The notes: generated from the letters alone by a model not told the origin. Counted from the stretch's first letter, positions 33,708 through 43,927 are shown. The stretch: DNA of 64,000 bases from Pseudomonas sp. NC02 (GCF_002874965.1 NZ_CP025624.1:6448001-6512000), one strand, 5' to 3'. Made by a program: numbers and translations.

Positions 33708-34742
33708 TTAAATATCCCCAGGCACCCTCGCCTTCTCCCGGGCATGTTCCCGGCTGATCAGCCCCTGGCTGACCAACGCCTTCAAACTCATGTCCAGCGT
33801 CGTCATCCCCAGCGCCCCACCCGTCTGGATCGCCGAATACATCTGCGCCACCTTGTCCTCGCGGATCAAATTACGAATCGCCGGTGTGCCGAGCATGATT
33901 TCGTGAGCCGCCACCCGCCCGCCGCCGACCTTCTTCACCAGCACCTGGGACACCACCGCCTGCAATGACTCCGAGAGCATCGAGCGGACCATGGTCTTTT
34001 CCCCCGCCGGAAACACATCCACCACCCGGTCCACGGTTTTAGCCGCCGACGTGGTGTGCAACGTGCCAAACACCAGGTGCCCGGTTTCCGCCGCCGTCAG
34101 CGCGAGCCGAATGGTTTCCAGGTCTCGCAATTCGCCAACCAGGATCACATCCGGGTCCTCCCGCAATGCCGAACGCAGGGCCGCCGAGAAACTGTGGGTA
34201 TCGCGATGCACCTGTCGCTGGTTGATCAGGGCATTTTTCGGTTGGTGGATAAACTCGATCGGGTCTTCAAGGGTGAGGATGTGCTGGCGACGATGGGTGT
34301 TGAGGTAGTCGATCATCGCTGCCAGGGTGGTGGACTTGCCGGAACCGGTCGGCCCGGTGACCAGCACCAGCCCCCGTGGCAGGTCTGCGATGCGCCGGAA
34401 CACCTCGCCCAACCCCAGGTGTTCCAGGCTCTGCACCGTTGAGGGGATGGTACGAAACACCGCGCCCATGCCCCGGTGCTGCTGGAACACATTCACCCGA
34501 AACCGCGCCACCTCGGGCAACTCGAAGGCAAAATCCGTTTCAAGAGATGTTTCGAAATCCTTTTGCTGGTGATTGTTCAGCAAAGGGCTGAGCAACGCCG
34601 CCACTTGCACCGGCGCAAGTACAGGCCAATCGAGTGGCCAGACCTCGCCATCCACTCGCAGCATCGGCGCCAACCCGGCCGACAGATGCAGGTCCGAGGC
34701 CCGCAGGCGTACGCCGGCGGCCAGCAGTTCAGTGATATCCAT
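33708..34742 (-). CDS. pilT: type IV pilus retraction ATPase PilT
   Basis: A 344-residue hexameric ATPase that depolymerises type IV pili. It has MDITELLAAGVRLRASDLHL at the start, Walker A GPTGSGKSTTLAAM, the Asp box and Walker B region (DPDVILVGELRDLETIRLAL), and the PilT-typical GTLHTTSAAKTVDRVVDVFP. Its length equals that of P. aeruginosa PilT. I chose the ATG at 34742. It is divergent from yggS, as in P. aeruginosa, but no pilU follows it here; a repeat and the NlpC/P60 gene take that place. Confidence 0.93.
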   Translation of the reverse strand: MDITELLAAGVRLRASDLHLSAGLAPMLRVDGEVWPLDWPVLAPVQVAALLSPLLNNHQQKDFETSLETDFAFELPEVARFRVNVFQQHRGMGAVFRTIPSTVQSLEHLGLGEVFRRIADLPRGLVLVTGPTGSGKSTTLAAMIDYLNTHRRQHILTLEDPIEFIHQPKNALINQRQVHRDTHSFSAALRSALREDPDVILVGELRDLETIRLALTAAETGHLVFGTLHTTSAAKTVDRVVDVFPAGEKTMVRSMLSESLQAVVSQVLVKKVGGGRVAAHEIMLGTPAIRNLIREDKVAQMYSAIQTGGALGMTTLDMSLKALVSQGLISREHAREKARVPGDI

Positions 34743-34799
34743 AGGGCTTTCCATTTCCAGTAGAATGCCGCGGACTCCATATCCACGGGCGCAACTTGA
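34743..34799. promoter_or_regulatory. divergent pilT / yggS promoter region
   Basis: Only 57 bp separate the two divergent start codons, so the two promoters must be compressed or overlap each other or the coding ends. No clear boxes could be assigned. Confidence 0.45.
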
Positions 34800-35486
34800 A
34801 TGTCGACCATAGCAGACAACATCGGCCTGGTTTCCGAGCGGATCCGGGCAGCCGCCGAGGCCGCGCAGCGCGACGCAGGCAGCGTGCACCTGCTGGCCGT
34901 GAGCAAGACCAAACCCGCACAGGCCGTGCGCGAAGCCTATGCCGCCGGGATGCGTGACTTTGGCGAGAACTATCTGCAGGAAGCCCTGGGCAAACAGGCC
35001 GAATTAACCGACCTGCCCTTGAGTTGGCACTTCATCGGCCCCATTCAATCGAACAAGACTCGTGCGATCGCCGAGAACTTCGCCTGGGTGCATTCCGTGG
35101 ACCGCCTGAAAATCGCACAACGCCTGTCCGAACAACGCCCGGCTGACCTGCCGCCGCTGAATATCTGCATCCAGGTCAACGTCAGTGGCGAAGCCAGCAA
35201 GTCCGGCTGTACACCCGCCGACCTGCCCGCCCTGGCCGAAGCCATCAGCGCCCTGCCGCGCCTGAAGCTGCGCGGCCTGATGGCGATTCCCGAGCCGACC
35301 GACGACCGTGCAGAGCAAGACGCAGCCTTCGCCACCGTGCGCGACCTGCAAGCGAGCCTCGACCTGGGGCTCGACACACTTTCCATGGGCATGAGCCATG
35401 ACCTTGAGTCGGCCATCGCCCAAGGGGCCACCTGGGTGCGGATCGGTACCGCCCTGTTTGGTGCCCGCGACTATGGCCAGCCGTGA
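34800..35486 (+). CDS. yggS: pyridoxal-phosphate homeostasis protein (YggS/PLPBP)
   Basis: A 228-residue TIM-barrel PLP-binding protein that buffers intracellular PLP and has no known enzymatic activity. The PLP-lysine motif is LLAVSKTKPAQAVREAY (about residues 30-46). FGENYLQEAL, WHFIGPIQSNKT and LSMGMSHDLESAI follow. It starts the yggS-proC-yggT run, a conserved bacterial neighbourhood. Confidence 0.95.
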   Translation: MSTIADNIGLVSERIRAAAEAAQRDAGSVHLLAVSKTKPAQAVREAYAAGMRDFGENYLQEALGKQAELTDLPLSWHFIGPIQSNKTRAIAENFAWVHSVDRLKIAQRLSEQRPADLPPLNICIQVNVSGEASKSGCTPADLPALAEAISALPRLKLRGLMAIPEPTDDRAEQDAAFATVRDLQASLDLGLDTLSMGMSHDLESAIAQGATWVRIGTALFGARDYGQP

Positions 35487-35519
35487 AATGGCTGACTTCC
35501 ATCTGAGTAAGGACCTGTC

Positions 35520-36338
35520 ATGAGCAACACGCGTATTGCCTTTATCGGCGCCGGCAACATGGCGGCCAGCCTGATCGGCGGCCTGCGGGCCAAGGGCCTG
35601 GAAGCACAACAGATTCGCGCCAGCGACCCGGGCGCCGACACCCGCTCCCGCGTCAGCGCCGAGCACGGCATCGACACCTTCGCCGACAACGCAGAAGCGA
35701 TTGAAGGCGTGGACGTGGTAGTGCTGGCGGTCAAGCCACAAGCCATGAAAGCCGTGTGCGAAAGCCTGCGCCCAAGCCTCAAGCCCCATCAACTGGTGGT
35801 GTCCATCGCCGCCGGCATCACTTGCGCCAGCATGACCCACTGGCTCGGCGCCCAGCCGATTGTGCGTTGCATGCCCAACACCCCGGCGCTGCTGCGCAAG
35901 GGCGTGAGCGGCTTGTACGCCACATCCGAAGTCACTGCCCAACAGCGCGACCAGGCACAAGAGCTGCTGTCCGCCGTAGGTCTCGCCGTGTGGCTGGAAC
36001 AAGAGCAGCAACTGGACGCCGTCACCGCCGTCTCCGGCAGTGGCCCGGCGTATTTCTTCCTGCTGATCGAGGCCATGACCGCCGCTGGCGTGAAACTCGG
36101 CCTGCCGCAGGAAGTCGCCGAGCAACTGGCCGAGCAGACCGCACTGGGCGCCGCGCAGATGGCCGTGACCAGCGATGTCGACGCGGCCGAGTTGCGCCGT
36201 CGCGTGACCTCGCCGGGCGGCACGACCCAGGCGGCAATCGAATCATTCCAGGCCGGAGGCTTTGAAGCCCTGGTGGAAAAAGCACTGGGTGCCGCAGCAC
36301 ATCGTTCGGCCGAAATGGCCGAGCAGCTGGGCAAATAG
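35520..36338 (+). CDS. proC: pyrroline-5-carboxylate reductase
   Basis: Last step of proline synthesis: reduces pyrroline-5-carboxylate with NAD(P)H. The 272-residue protein shows the nucleotide motif IAFIGAGNMAASLIGGL (residues 6-22), VRCMPNTPAL in the middle, and VSGSGPAYFFLLIEAM with the C-terminal RRRVTSPGGTTQAA. It lies 33 bp after yggS and 24 bp before yggT on the same strand. Confidence 0.97.
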   Translation: MSNTRIAFIGAGNMAASLIGGLRAKGLEAQQIRASDPGADTRSRVSAEHGIDTFADNAEAIEGVDVVVLAVKPQAMKAVCESLRPSLKPHQLVVSIAAGITCASMTHWLGAQPIVRCMPNTPALLRKGVSGLYATSEVTAQQRDQAQELLSAVGLAVWLEQEQQLDAVTAVSGSGPAYFFLLIEAMTAAGVKLGLPQEVAEQLAEQTALGAAQMAVTSDVDAAELRRRVTSPGGTTQAAIESFQAGGFEALVEKALGAAAHRSAEMAEQLGK

Positions 36339-36362
36339 TCGTCCCCCACATAGGAATCAAAC

Positions 36363-36950
36363 ATGCTCGGAATCAATGACGCTGCCATTTTCATCATCCA
36401 GACCCTGGGCAGCCTGTACCTGCTGATCGTGCTGATGCGTTTTATCCTGCAACTGGTGCGGGCGAACTTCTACAACCCGCTGTGCCAGTTCGTGGTAAAG
36501 GCCACGCAGCCGCTGCTCAAGCCTCTGCGCCGGGTGATCCCGAGCCTGTTCGGCCTGGACATGTCGTCGCTGGTATTGGCGCTGCTGCTGCAGATCCTGC
36601 TGTTCGCGGTCATCCTGCTGCTCAATGGCTATCAGGCCACCACGCTGCTGTTGCTGCCGTGGGCCTTGATCGGGATCTTCTCGCTGTTCCTGAAGATCAT
36701 TTTCTGGTCGATGATCATCAGCGTGATCCTGTCCTGGGTCGCTCCGGGCAGCCGCAGCCCGGGTGCCGAACTGGTGGCACAGATCACTGAGCCGGTGCTG
36801 GCACCGTTCCGTCGCCTGGTACCTAACCTGGGTGGCCTGGACATCTCGCCGATCTTCGCGTTTATCGCGATTCAGCTGCTGCAAAGCTGGGTGATTCCAC
36901 GCTTGGCTTTCTACGCGTTCATGCCCAAAGAACTGTTCGGTCTGATCTGA
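36363..36950 (+). CDS. yggT: YggT family membrane protein
   Basis: A 195-residue inner-membrane protein with two YggT repeats, each with hydrophobic helices and a PxxxPLRRxIP-type motif: KPLRRVIPSLFGLDMSSLVL in the first half and APFRRLVPNLGGLDISPIFA in the second. The family may help in osmotic stress or in localising division or photosynthetic complexes elsewhere. The precise role is unknown. It is co-directional with proC. Confidence 0.93.
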   Translation: MLGINDAAIFIIQTLGSLYLLIVLMRFILQLVRANFYNPLCQFVVKATQPLLKPLRRVIPSLFGLDMSSLVLALLLQILLFAVILLLNGYQATTLLLLPWALIGIFSLFLKIIFWSMIISVILSWVAPGSRSPGAELVAQITEPVLAPFRRLVPNLGGLDISPIFAFIAIQLLQSWVIPRLAFYAFMPKELFGLI

Positions 36951-36956
36951 CGACAA

Positions 36957-37088
36957 TGTGGCGAGGGAGCTTGCTCCCGCTGGGCTGCGCAGCAGCCCCA
37001 AAACGGCCGACCGCGTTGCATATGCAAAATCGCGGCAACCGGACCGGGACCGCTTCGCGCTCCAGCGGGAGCAAGCTCCCTCGCCACA
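36957..37088. repeat. paired REP palindrome (REPIN), GAGGGAGCTTGCTCCC class
   Basis: Inverted arms TGTGGCGAGGGAGCTTGCTC and its complement, starting seven bases after the yggT stop. Third copy of this class in the window. Confidence 0.85.
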
Positions 37089-37180
37089 AAAAGCCTTAAA
37101 AACACCAGCCGCAGGCCTTTGCTTGCCGCTGGGTGCAGCGGTCTTTAGACTTACGCCTCATTTAAACGAGAGCAGGGTCG

Positions 37181-38320
37181 ATGCCAACTGCCTTCCCCCC
37201 CGATTCTGTTGGACTGGTCGTGCCCCAAGTGGCGCACTTCAGCGAACCGCTGGCCCTGGCCTGCGGCCGTTCGCTGCCCGCCTACGACCTGATCTATGAA
37301 ACCTACGGCCAACTGAACGCTACGGCCAGCAACGCCGTGCTGATCTGCCACGCCCTGTCCGGCCACCACCACGCTGCGGGTTTCCACAGCATGGACGAGC
37401 GCAAGCCCGGCTGGTGGGACAGCTGCATCGGCCCCGGCAAGCCCATCGACACCAACAAGTTCTTCGTGGTCAGCCTGAACAACCTCGGCGGCTGCAACGG
37501 CTCCACCGGCCCCAGCAGCCTCAACCCGGAAACCGGCAAGCCGTTTGGCGCCGATTTCCCGGTGCTGACCGTGGAAGACTGGGTGCACAGCCAGGCGCGC
37601 CTGGCCGACGTACTGGGCATCGCCCAATGGGCCGCCGTGATCGGCGGCAGCCTGGGCGGCATGCAGGCCCTGCAATGGACCATCACCTACCCGGACCGCG
37701 TGCGCCATTGCCTGGCCATCGCCTCGGCCCCCAAGCTGTCGGCGCAGAACATCGCCTTCAACGAAGTGGCGCGCCAGGCGATCCTGACCGACCCCGAGTT
37801 CCACGGCGGTTCGTTCCAGGAAGCGGGCGTGATCCCCAAGCGCGGGCTGATGCTCGCGCGCATGGTCGGGCACATCACCTACCTGTCGGATGACTCCATG
37901 GGCGAGAAATTCGGCCGTGGCCTCAAGAGCGAGAAGCTCAACTACGACTTCCACAGCGTCGAATTCCAGGTCGAGAGCTACCTGCGTTATCAAGGCGAGG
38001 AGTTTTCCGGGCGTTTCGACGCCAACACCTACCTGCTGATGACCAAGGCCCTGGACTACTTCGACCCGGCGGCGAATTTCGACGATGACCTGGCGCGCAC
38101 CTTCGAGGCGGCCACCGCAAAGTTCTGCGTGATGTCGTTCACCACCGACTGGCGCTTCTCCCCGGCCCGCTCGCGGGAATTGGTGGATGCGCTGATGGCC
38201 GCCAAGAAAGACGTCTGCTACCTGGAGATCGACGCACCGCAAGGCCACGACGCCTTCCTGATCCCGATCCCGCGTTACTTGCAGGCTTTTAGCAATTACA
38301 TGAACCGAATAGCACTGTGA
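37181..38320 (+). CDS. metX: homoserine O-succinyltransferase (MetX type)
   Basis: An alpha/beta-hydrolase-fold acyltransferase that activates homoserine for methionine synthesis. The 379-residue protein has the nucleophile elbow [12 protein letters not shown] (about residue 151), [12 protein letters not shown] for the oxyanion region, and the C-terminal catalytic Asp and His in [20 protein letters not shown] and GHDAF. In Pseudomonas this MetX form uses succinyl-CoA. metW begins 7 bp downstream, a linked pair in this genus. Confidence 0.95.
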   Translation: MPTAFPPDSVGLVVPQVAHFSEPLALACGRSLPAYDLIYETYGQLNATASNAVLICHALSGHHHAAGFHSMDERKPGWWDSCIGPGKPIDTNKFFVVSLNNLGGCNGSTGPSSLNPETGKPFGADFPVLTVEDWVHSQARLADVLGIAQWAAVIGGSLGGMQALQWTITYPDRVRHCLAIASAPKLSAQNIAFNEVARQAILTDPEFHGGSFQEAGVIPKRGLMLARMVGHITYLSDDSMGEKFGRGLKSEKLNYDFHSVEFQVESYLRYQGEEFSGRFDANTYLLMTKALDYFDPAANFDDDLARTFEAATAKFCVMSFTTDWRFSPARSRELVDALMAAKKDVCYLEIDAPQGHDAFLIPIPRYLQAFSNYMNRIAL

Positions 38321-38327
38321 GAACGCC

Positions 38328-38948
38328 ATGAGAGCCGACCTGGAAATCATCCAAGACTGGATCCCCGCCGGCAGCCGCGTGCTCGACTTGGGTTGCGGCG
38401 ATGGCGAACTGCTGAACTGGCTGCGCGACAACAAGCAAGTCACCGGCTATGGCCTGGAAAACGACCCGGACAACATCGCCCAGTGCGTGGCCAAGGGCAT
38501 CAACGTGATCGAGCAGGACCTGGACAAGGGCCTCGGCAACTTTGCCAGCAACAGCTTCGACATCGTGGTCATGACCCAGGCCCTGCAAGCCGTGCACTAC
38601 CCGGACCGGATCCTCGACGAAATGTTGCGCGTCGGCCGCCAGTGCATCATTACTTTCCCCAATTTCGGCCACTGGCGCTGCCGCTGGTACCTGGCCACCA
38701 AGGGCCGCATGCCGGTGTCGGACTTCCTGCCGTACACCTGGTACAACACGCCCAACATCCACTTCTGCACCTTTGAAGACTTCGAAGCGCTGTGCGGCGA
38801 GCGCGAAGCCAAAGTCATCAACCGCCTTGCCGTCGATCAACAGCATCGTCACGGCTGGGCGAGTAAGCTATGGCCCAACCTGCTGGGTGAGATCGGGATC
38901 TACCGGGTCAGCAGCCCGGGCCTGACGGACCACCAGATTGCCGTCTAA
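38328..38948 (+). CDS. metW: methionine biosynthesis protein MetW
   Basis: A 206-residue class I SAM-methyltransferase-like protein (VLDLGCGDGELLNWLRDN, about residues 19-36). It is required with MetX for methionine synthesis in several pseudomonads, although its chemical activity is uncertain. It is placed directly after metX with a 7-bp gap. Length and motifs are normal for the family. Confidence 0.95.
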   Translation: MRADLEIIQDWIPAGSRVLDLGCGDGELLNWLRDNKQVTGYGLENDPDNIAQCVAKGINVIEQDLDKGLGNFASNSFDIVVMTQALQAVHYPDRILDEMLRVGRQCIITFPNFGHWRCRWYLATKGRMPVSDFLPYTWYNTPNIHFCTFEDFEALCGEREAKVINRLAVDQQHRHGWASKLWPNLLGEIGIYRVSSPGLTDHQIAV

Positions 38949-38969
38949 CCATTTTCAAGGAGGACGATC

Positions 38970-39404
38970 ATGAGTCGCCTGGCTGTTTTTCTACTCACCG
39001 CGTGCCTGAGCGTCAGCGCTATGGCGGCGGATGTTATCGATGGTAATCGTCAGAAAGAATTCGGCGATATCACGGTGCACTACAACACCCTGACCACCAG
39101 CTTCCTGACGCCGGAAATGGCTCAGGAAGCCGGGATCGTACGCAGCAAAGAGCTGGGCATGATCAATGTGTTCGTAAACAAGGGCGTCGAATCGATAGAC
39201 GCCACCGTTACCGGCACAATCAAGGATCTGGGCGGCAAGAGCGAGATGCTGACGTTCAAGAAAATCACCCAGAAAGGTTCTACGCTTTACGTCGCCCAGT
39301 ACCCGGTGCCGCAGCAGGAAACCAAGATTTTCACCATCAACGTTGAAACCGGTGGCAAAGCCCACGGTTTCAGTTTCAACCAGGAACTGTTTCCGGCGCA
39401 ATGA
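38970..39404 (+). CDS. DUF4426 exported protein
   Basis: A 144-residue protein with a signal peptide ([17 protein letters not shown], cleaved about residue 20) and a single DUF4426 domain ([20 protein letters not shown], then MINVFVNKG). It is likely periplasmic. Function is unknown. AGGAGG precedes the start. It overlaps rdgB by four bases, so it is co-expressed with metX-metW-rdgB-hemW. Confidence 0.85.
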   Translation: MSRLAVFLLTACLSVSAMAADVIDGNRQKEFGDITVHYNTLTTSFLTPEMAQEAGIVRSKELGMINVFVNKGVESIDATVTGTIKDLGGKSEMLTFKKITQKGSTLYVAQYPVPQQETKIFTINVETGGKAHGFSFNQELFPAQ

Positions 39405-39997
39405 TGAACCTTACTCAACTCGTACTGGCCAGCCATAACGCCGGCAAGCTCAAAGAACTCCAGGCCATGCTCGGCGACTCGGTGCAACTGCGCTCGATTG
39501 GCGAGTTCAGCCAGATAGAGCCGGAAGAGACCGGCCTGTCGTTTGTCGAGAACGCCATCCTCAAGGCCCGCAACGCCGCGCGTATTTCCGGCCTGCCGGC
39601 ACTGGCTGACGATTCGGGCCTGGCCGTGGACTTCCTGGGCGGCGCGCCTGGCATCTACTCGGCACGTTACGCCGACGGTAAAGGCGACGCGGCCAACAAA
39701 GCCAAGCTGCTGGACGCCCTCAAGGACGTGCCCGACGCGATGCGCGGCGCGCAGTTCGTCTGCGTGCTTGCCCTGGTGCGTCACGCCGATGATCCATTAC
39801 CGATCCTCTGTGAAGGCCTGTGGCACGGGCGCATCCTGCACGCGGCCAGCGGCGAGCACGGCTTTGGCTACGACCCGCTGTTCTGGGTGCCGGAGCGCAA
39901 CGTCTCCAGTGCCGAACTGAGCCCGGCCGACAAGAACCAGATCAGCCACCGCGCCCGCGCAATGGATTTGCTGCGCCAGCGTCTGGGCCTGAAATGA
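39401..39997 (+). CDS. rdgB: dITP/XTP pyrophosphatase RdgB
   Basis: A house-cleaning enzyme that hydrolyses non-canonical purine triphosphates so that they are not built into DNA. The 198-residue protein has [16 protein letters not shown] near the start, [20 protein letters not shown] and the C-terminal [14 protein letters not shown]. Two adjacent ATG codons (39401 and 39404) are possible starts. It overlaps both neighbours by four bases. Confidence 0.95.
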   Translation: MMNLTQLVLASHNAGKLKELQAMLGDSVQLRSIGEFSQIEPEETGLSFVENAILKARNAARISGLPALADDSGLAVDFLGGAPGIYSARYADGKGDAANKAKLLDALKDVPDAMRGAQFVCVLALVRHADDPLPILCEGLWHGRILHAASGEHGFGYDPLFWVPERNVSSAELSPADKNQISHRARAMDLLRQRLGLK

Positions 39998-41196
39998 CTC
40001 AGAACACCTCCGCGCAGCCACTGATTCTCGGTGGCGCGCAAACACCTCGGGCGGCCCTGCCTCACCTGCCGCCCCTGGCGCTGTATATCCACATCCCGTG
40101 GTGCGTGCGCAAATGCCCCTATTGCGACTTCAACTCCCACACCGCCAGCAAGGTGCTGCCGGAGGAAGAGTACGTCGACGCGTTGCTGGCCGACCTCGAT
40201 CAGGACCTGCACGCGGTTTACGGCCGTGAGCTGAGTTCGATCTTTTTCGGCGGCGGCACCCCAAGCCTGTTCAGCGCCGTTGCCCTGGGCCGGTTGCTCA
40301 AGGGCGTGGAAGCGCGCATCCCGTTTGCCGGCGATATCGAGATCACCCTGGAAGCCAACCCCGGTACCTTCGAGCAAGAGAAGTTCGTGGCGTACCGCAA
40401 GCTGGGGATCAATCGGCTGTCGATTGGCATCCAGAGTTTCCAGCAGGAAAAACTCGAAGCCCTGGGCCGCATCCACAACGGTGACGAAGCCGTGCGTGCC
40501 GCCGGCATGGCGCGCGAGGCCGGGTTCGACAACTTCAACCTGGACTTGATGCACGGTTTGCCCGATCAGTCCCTGGAGGACGCCCTGGGTGACCTGCGCC
40601 AGGCCATTGCCCTAAAGCCCACGCATCTGTCCTGGTATCAACTGACCCTGGAACCCAACACCGTGTTCTGGAACCAGCCGCCCGTGCTGCCGGAAGACGA
40701 CACCCTGTGGGACATCCAGGAAGCCGGCCAGGCGTTGCTCGCCGAACACGGTTACGCCCAGTACGAAGTCTCGGCCTACGCCCAACCGGGCCGGCCGGCG
40801 CGGCATAACCTGAACTACTGGAGCTTTGGCGATTTTATCGGCATCGGTGCCGGCGCCCACGGCAAGCTCAGCCATCCGGATGGGCGCATCGTGCGCACCT
40901 GGAAAACCCGGGCACCGAAGGACTACCTCAACCCGGCGAAAAACTACCAGGCCGGCGCGAAAGAACTGACCAACGAAGAGTTACCGTTCGAGTTCCTGAT
41001 GAACGCCCTGCGCCTCACCGACGGCGTCGAAGCCAGGCTTTACGCCGAGCGTACCGGCCTCGAACTGGCCAGCCTCGATGAAGCTCGCCGCGAGGCAGAA
41101 CAAAGTGGCCTGATGCAGGTCGAACCGTCACGCCTGGCGGCCACCGACCGCGGGCAACTCTTTCTCAATGACCTGCTGCAGAAGTTTTTGAGCTGA
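39994..41196 (+). CDS. hemW: radical SAM family heme chaperone HemW
   Basis: A 400-residue radical SAM protein that hands heme to target proteins; it was long confused with the coproporphyrinogen oxidase HemN. The iron-sulfur motif [10 protein letters not shown] (Cys-x3-Cys-x2-Cys) is near residue 39. [13 protein letters not shown] and [13 protein letters not shown] follow. I chose the ATG at 39994, overlapping the rdgB stop (ATGA). Identity as HemW rather than HemN rests on the neighbour rdgB and the single Cys-x3-Cys-x2-Cys motif. Confidence 0.92.
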   Translation: MTQNTSAQPLILGGAQTPRAALPHLPPLALYIHIPWCVRKCPYCDFNSHTASKVLPEEEYVDALLADLDQDLHAVYGRELSSIFFGGGTPSLFSAVALGRLLKGVEARIPFAGDIEITLEANPGTFEQEKFVAYRKLGINRLSIGIQSFQQEKLEALGRIHNGDEAVRAAGMAREAGFDNFNLDLMHGLPDQSLEDALGDLRQAIALKPTHLSWYQLTLEPNTVFWNQPPVLPEDDTLWDIQEAGQALLAEHGYAQYEVSAYAQPGRPARHNLNYWSFGDFIGIGAGAHGKLSHPDGRIVRTWKTRAPKDYLNPAKNYQAGAKELTNEELPFEFLMNALRLTDGVEARLYAERTGLELASLDEARREAEQSGLMQVEPSRLAATDRGQLFLNDLLQKFLS

Positions 41197-41215
41197 TTGC
41201 TCTTAAGGAAATCAA

Positions 41216-41539
41216 ATGGATCTGGTACTCGACCTGCTCGCCACCGCATCCCGCTGGAGCCGTAGCAACCTGTCGGAAATCTCCCTGGCGTTAGTAGGCT
41301 GCCTGCTGGTGCTGTTTGGCGCCGACATCAAGGGCTGGGTCGAAGCACGGCTGGGCAGCATCGCGGGTGCGCTGCGCGTGCCGCTGATGGCGCTGGTGTG
41401 CATGATCGGCAGCGGTGCAGCACTGATCTATGCCACGCCGTGGATTGTTCGCGGGTTGAGCCAGTTCAACAACTACAGCCTGGCGCCGGTGTTGTTGGTG
41501 GTGCTGGTGTTGATTGGGGTGGTGGCGGATCGCCGCTGA
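41216..41539 (+). CDS. DUF3392 family membrane protein
   Basis: A 107-residue protein with about three membrane helices (ISLALVGCLLVLFGADIKGW, VPLMALVCMIGSGAALIYAT and APVLLVVLVLIGVVADRR). The family is confined largely to gamma-proteobacteria and has no known function. It follows hemW by 19 bp, so it probably shares its transcript. Confidence 0.85.
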   Translation: MDLVLDLLATASRWSRSNLSEISLALVGCLLVLFGADIKGWVEARLGSIAGALRVPLMALVCMIGSGAALIYATPWIVRGLSQFNNYSLAPVLLVVLVLIGVVADRR

Positions 41540-41562
41540 CCTTAAGCGCGGCACAAAACAAA

Positions 41563-41652
41563 TGTGGGAGCGGGCTTGCTCGCGAATGCGGTGTGTCAGT
41601 CAGCGTAAATGTCGACTGATCTACCGCATTCGCGAGCAAGCCCGCTCCCACA
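41563..41652. repeat. paired REP palindrome (REPIN), common class
   Basis: Inverted arms TGTGGGAGCGGGCTTGCTCG and its complement, between convergent DUF3392 and trmB genes. Confidence 0.85.
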
Positions 41653-41682
41653 TTTTTTACTGCATTTCAAGCCTGGGACTTA

Positions 41683-42408
41683 TCAGTCCACTTTCTCGAA
41701 CTTCAAATCCCAAACCCCATGCCCGAGTCGCTCGCCGCGACGTTCGAACTTGGTGATCGGCCGCTCGGCCGGGCGCGGGACGCATTTGCCGTCTTCCGCC
41801 AGGTTGCGGTAGCCAGGGGCGACGTTCATCACTTCCAGCATGTACTCGGCATACGGTTCCCAGTCGGTGGCCATGTGCAGGATGCCGCCCACTTTCAGCT
41901 TGCTGCGCACCAGTTCCGCGAAGGAAGCCTGGACGATGCGGCGCTTGTGGTGGCGGCTCTTGTGCCAGGGGTCCGGGAAGAACAGCATCAGGCGGTCGAG
42001 GCTGTTGTCGGCGATGCAGCGGTTGAGCACTTCGATCGCGTCGCAGTCGTAGACCCGCAGGTTGGTCAGGCCCTGAGTCAGCACGCCGTTAAGCAGCGCG
42101 CCGACACCCGGACGGTGTACTTCAACCCCGATAAAATCCTGCTCCGGCGAAGCCGCGGCCATTTCCAGCAGGGAATGGCCCATGCCGAAGCCAATCTCCA
42201 GGGAGCGTGGTGCCGAGCGGCCAAACACCTGGTCGTAATCCACCGGCGCGTCTGCCAGCGGCAGGACGAACAGCGGCGTGCCCTGCTCCAGGCCCTTTTG
42301 CTGGCCCTCGGTCATGCGACCGGCGCGCATCACAAAACTCTTGATGCGGCGGTGCTTGGACTCGTCGCCTTCTTCCAGGGTGTTCGGCGTTTCGTTTGAT
42401 TCAGTCAT
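41683..42408 (-). CDS. trmB: tRNA (guanine-N7)-methyltransferase
   Basis: Methylates G46 in the variable loop of tRNAs, using SAM. The 241-residue protein has [15 protein letters not shown] in the SAM site, the typical [17 protein letters not shown] (about residue 150), and the C-terminal [20 protein letters not shown] chose ATG 42408, one codon inside a TTG alternative. It follows thiG closely (9 bp). Confidence 0.96.
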   Translation of the reverse strand: MTESNETPNTLEEGDESKHRRIKSFVMRAGRMTEGQQKGLEQGTPLFVLPLADAPVDYDQVFGRSAPRSLEIGFGMGHSLLEMAAASPEQDFIGVEVHRPGVGALLNGVLTQGLTNLRVYDCDAIEVLNRCIADNSLDRLMLFFPDPWHKSRHHKRRIVQASFAELVRSKLKVGGILHMATDWEPYAEYMLEVMNVAPGYRNLAEDGKCVPRPAERPITKFERRGERLGHGVWDLKFEKVD

Positions 42409-42417
42409 CAATGGCTC

Positions 42418-43212
42418 TTACTTGATCAGACCATCCAGCGGCGAGGAGGCGCTGGCGTAAAGTTTTTTCGGCATGCGCCCGGCGAGGTACGCCAGGCGGC
42501 CGGCGACAATTGCGTGGTTCATGGCTTCAGCCATCAGGACCGGCTGCTGGGCATGGGCGATGGCCGAGTTCATCAGCACCGCATCGCAACCCAGTTCCAT
42601 GGCGATGGTGGCGTCGGAGGCAGTGCCCACGCCCGCATCCACCAGCACCGGGATCTTGGCTTCTTCAAGGATGATCTGCAGGTTGTACGGATTGCAGATA
42701 CCCAGGCCGGAACCGATCAGACCGGCCAGCGGCATCACCGCGATGCAGCCGATTTCGGCCAGTTGGCGGGCGATGATCGGGTCGTCGCTGGTGTAGACCA
42801 TCACGTCGAAGCCTTCCTTGACCAGGGTTTCGGCGGCCTTGAGGGTTTCGATCACGTTGGGGAACAGGGTTTTCTGGTCGGCCAGCACTTCCAGCTTCAC
42901 CAGGTTGTGGCCGTCGAGCAGCTCACGGGCCAGGCGGCAGGTGCGCACGGCTTCGATGGCGTCGTAGCAACCGGCGGTGTTCGGCAGGAAGGTGTAGCGA
43001 TCCGGCGACAGCACTTCGAGCAGGTTCGGCTCGCCCTCGATCTGGCCGAGGTTGGTGCGGCGCACGGCGAAAGTAACGATCTCGGCGCCCGAGGCTTCGA
43101 TGGCCAGGCGGGTTTCTTCCATGTCGCGGTACTTGCCGGTGCCGACCAGCAGACGCGACTGGAAGGTACGACCGGCCAGGACGAAAGGCTTGTCGCTACG
43201 AACGATGCTCAT
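42418..43212 (-). CDS. thiG: thiazole synthase
   Basis: Forms the thiazole phosphate of thiamine from deoxyxylulose phosphate, dehydroglycine and ThiS-thiocarboxylate. The 264-residue TIM-barrel protein shows [17 protein letters not shown] near the start, [19 protein letters not shown], and the phosphate site [20 protein letters not shown]. It lies downstream of thiS, its sulfur donor, in the same operon as trmB. Confidence 0.97.
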   Translation of the reverse strand: MSIVRSDKPFVLAGRTFQSRLLVGTGKYRDMEETRLAIEASGAEIVTFAVRRTNLGQIEGEPNLLEVLSPDRYTFLPNTAGCYDAIEAVRTCRLARELLDGHNLVKLEVLADQKTLFPNVIETLKAAETLVKEGFDVMVYTSDDPIIARQLAEIGCIAVMPLAGLIGSGLGICNPYNLQIILEEAKIPVLVDAGVGTASDATIAMELGCDAVLMNSAIAHAQQPVLMAEAMNHAIVAGRLAYLAGRMPKKLYASASSPLDGLIK

Positions 43213-43277
43213 GGGAAATCCTCGAGTTGGGGTGAGGTTCTGCAGAATGCGGGTTGGCGCCCTGGAGCGCCGGACGG

Positions 43278-43478
43278 CTAGCCGCCGCCGATGGCGTGGA
43301 CCACTTCGACCTGGTCACCCTCGGTGAGCGCGGTCTCGACGTGCTGGCTACGCGGGACGATATCCTGGTTGAGCTCCACTGCGACGCGGCGTCCGGTCAA
43401 GTCCAGACGGGTCAGCAGGGCCGCAACGGTTTCACCGTCGGGCAGTTCAAAGGGTTCGCCGTTCAACTGAATGCGCAT
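43278..43478 (-). CDS. thiS: sulfur carrier protein ThiS
   Basis: A 66-residue ubiquitin-like protein that carries sulfur as a C-terminal thiocarboxylate for thiazole formation. It begins [20 protein letters not shown] and ends with the required glycine tail (VVHAIGGG). I chose the ATG at 43478; the much longer frame upstream is not real because it crosses the DUF423 gene. thiG starts 65 bp downstream. Confidence 0.94.
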   Translation of the reverse strand: MRIQLNGEPFELPDGETVAALLTRLDLTGRRVAVELNQDIVPRSQHVETALTEGDQVEVVHAIGGG

Positions 43479-43549
43479 GCCACGGGCCGCCATCGTTTTT
43501 AGGGGCCAGCATTCTAGCGTGATTGGCGTTGCTGGCCCAAGCCCCTTGG

Positions 43550-43927
43550 TCAGGCAGCCTGTAGACGCCACGCCGCCAAACCGAGGAAGAACCAGCCCAG
43601 CAGGAACGCCAGGCCACCAAACGGGGTGATGATGCCGAGCTTGCTGATGCCGGTCATGGTCAGCACATACAGGCTGCCGGAGAACAGCAGGATGCCCACG
43701 GCAAAAGACACACCCGCCCACGTCACCAGCCTGCCCGGGATGTGCGCCGCCAACAGTGCCACGCCGAACAGCGCCAGGGTGTGCACCAACTGGTAGGTCA
43801 CGCCGGTGTGGAAAATCGCCAGGTACTCGGCGCTCAGGCGGTTTTTCAGGCCGTGGGCGGCAAACGCACCCAGGGCGACGCCGGTGAAACCGAAAAAGGC
43901 AGCCAGCATCAGAAAGCCACGCAACAT
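43550..43927 (-). CDS. DUF423 family membrane protein
   Basis: A 125-residue protein with about four membrane helices (FLMLAAFFGFTGVALGAFAA, VTYQLVHTLALFGVALLAAH, GILLFSGSLYVLTMTG and FGGLAFLLGWFFLGLAAWRL) and the family motif GAFAAHGLKNRLS. Function is unknown. It is divergent from mtgA, 74 bp away. Confidence 0.88.
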   Translation of the reverse strand: MLRGFLMLAAFFGFTGVALGAFAAHGLKNRLSAEYLAIFHTGVTYQLVHTLALFGVALLAAHIPGRLVTWAGVSFAVGILLFSGSLYVLTMTGISKLGIITPFGGLAFLLGWFFLGLAAWRLQAA

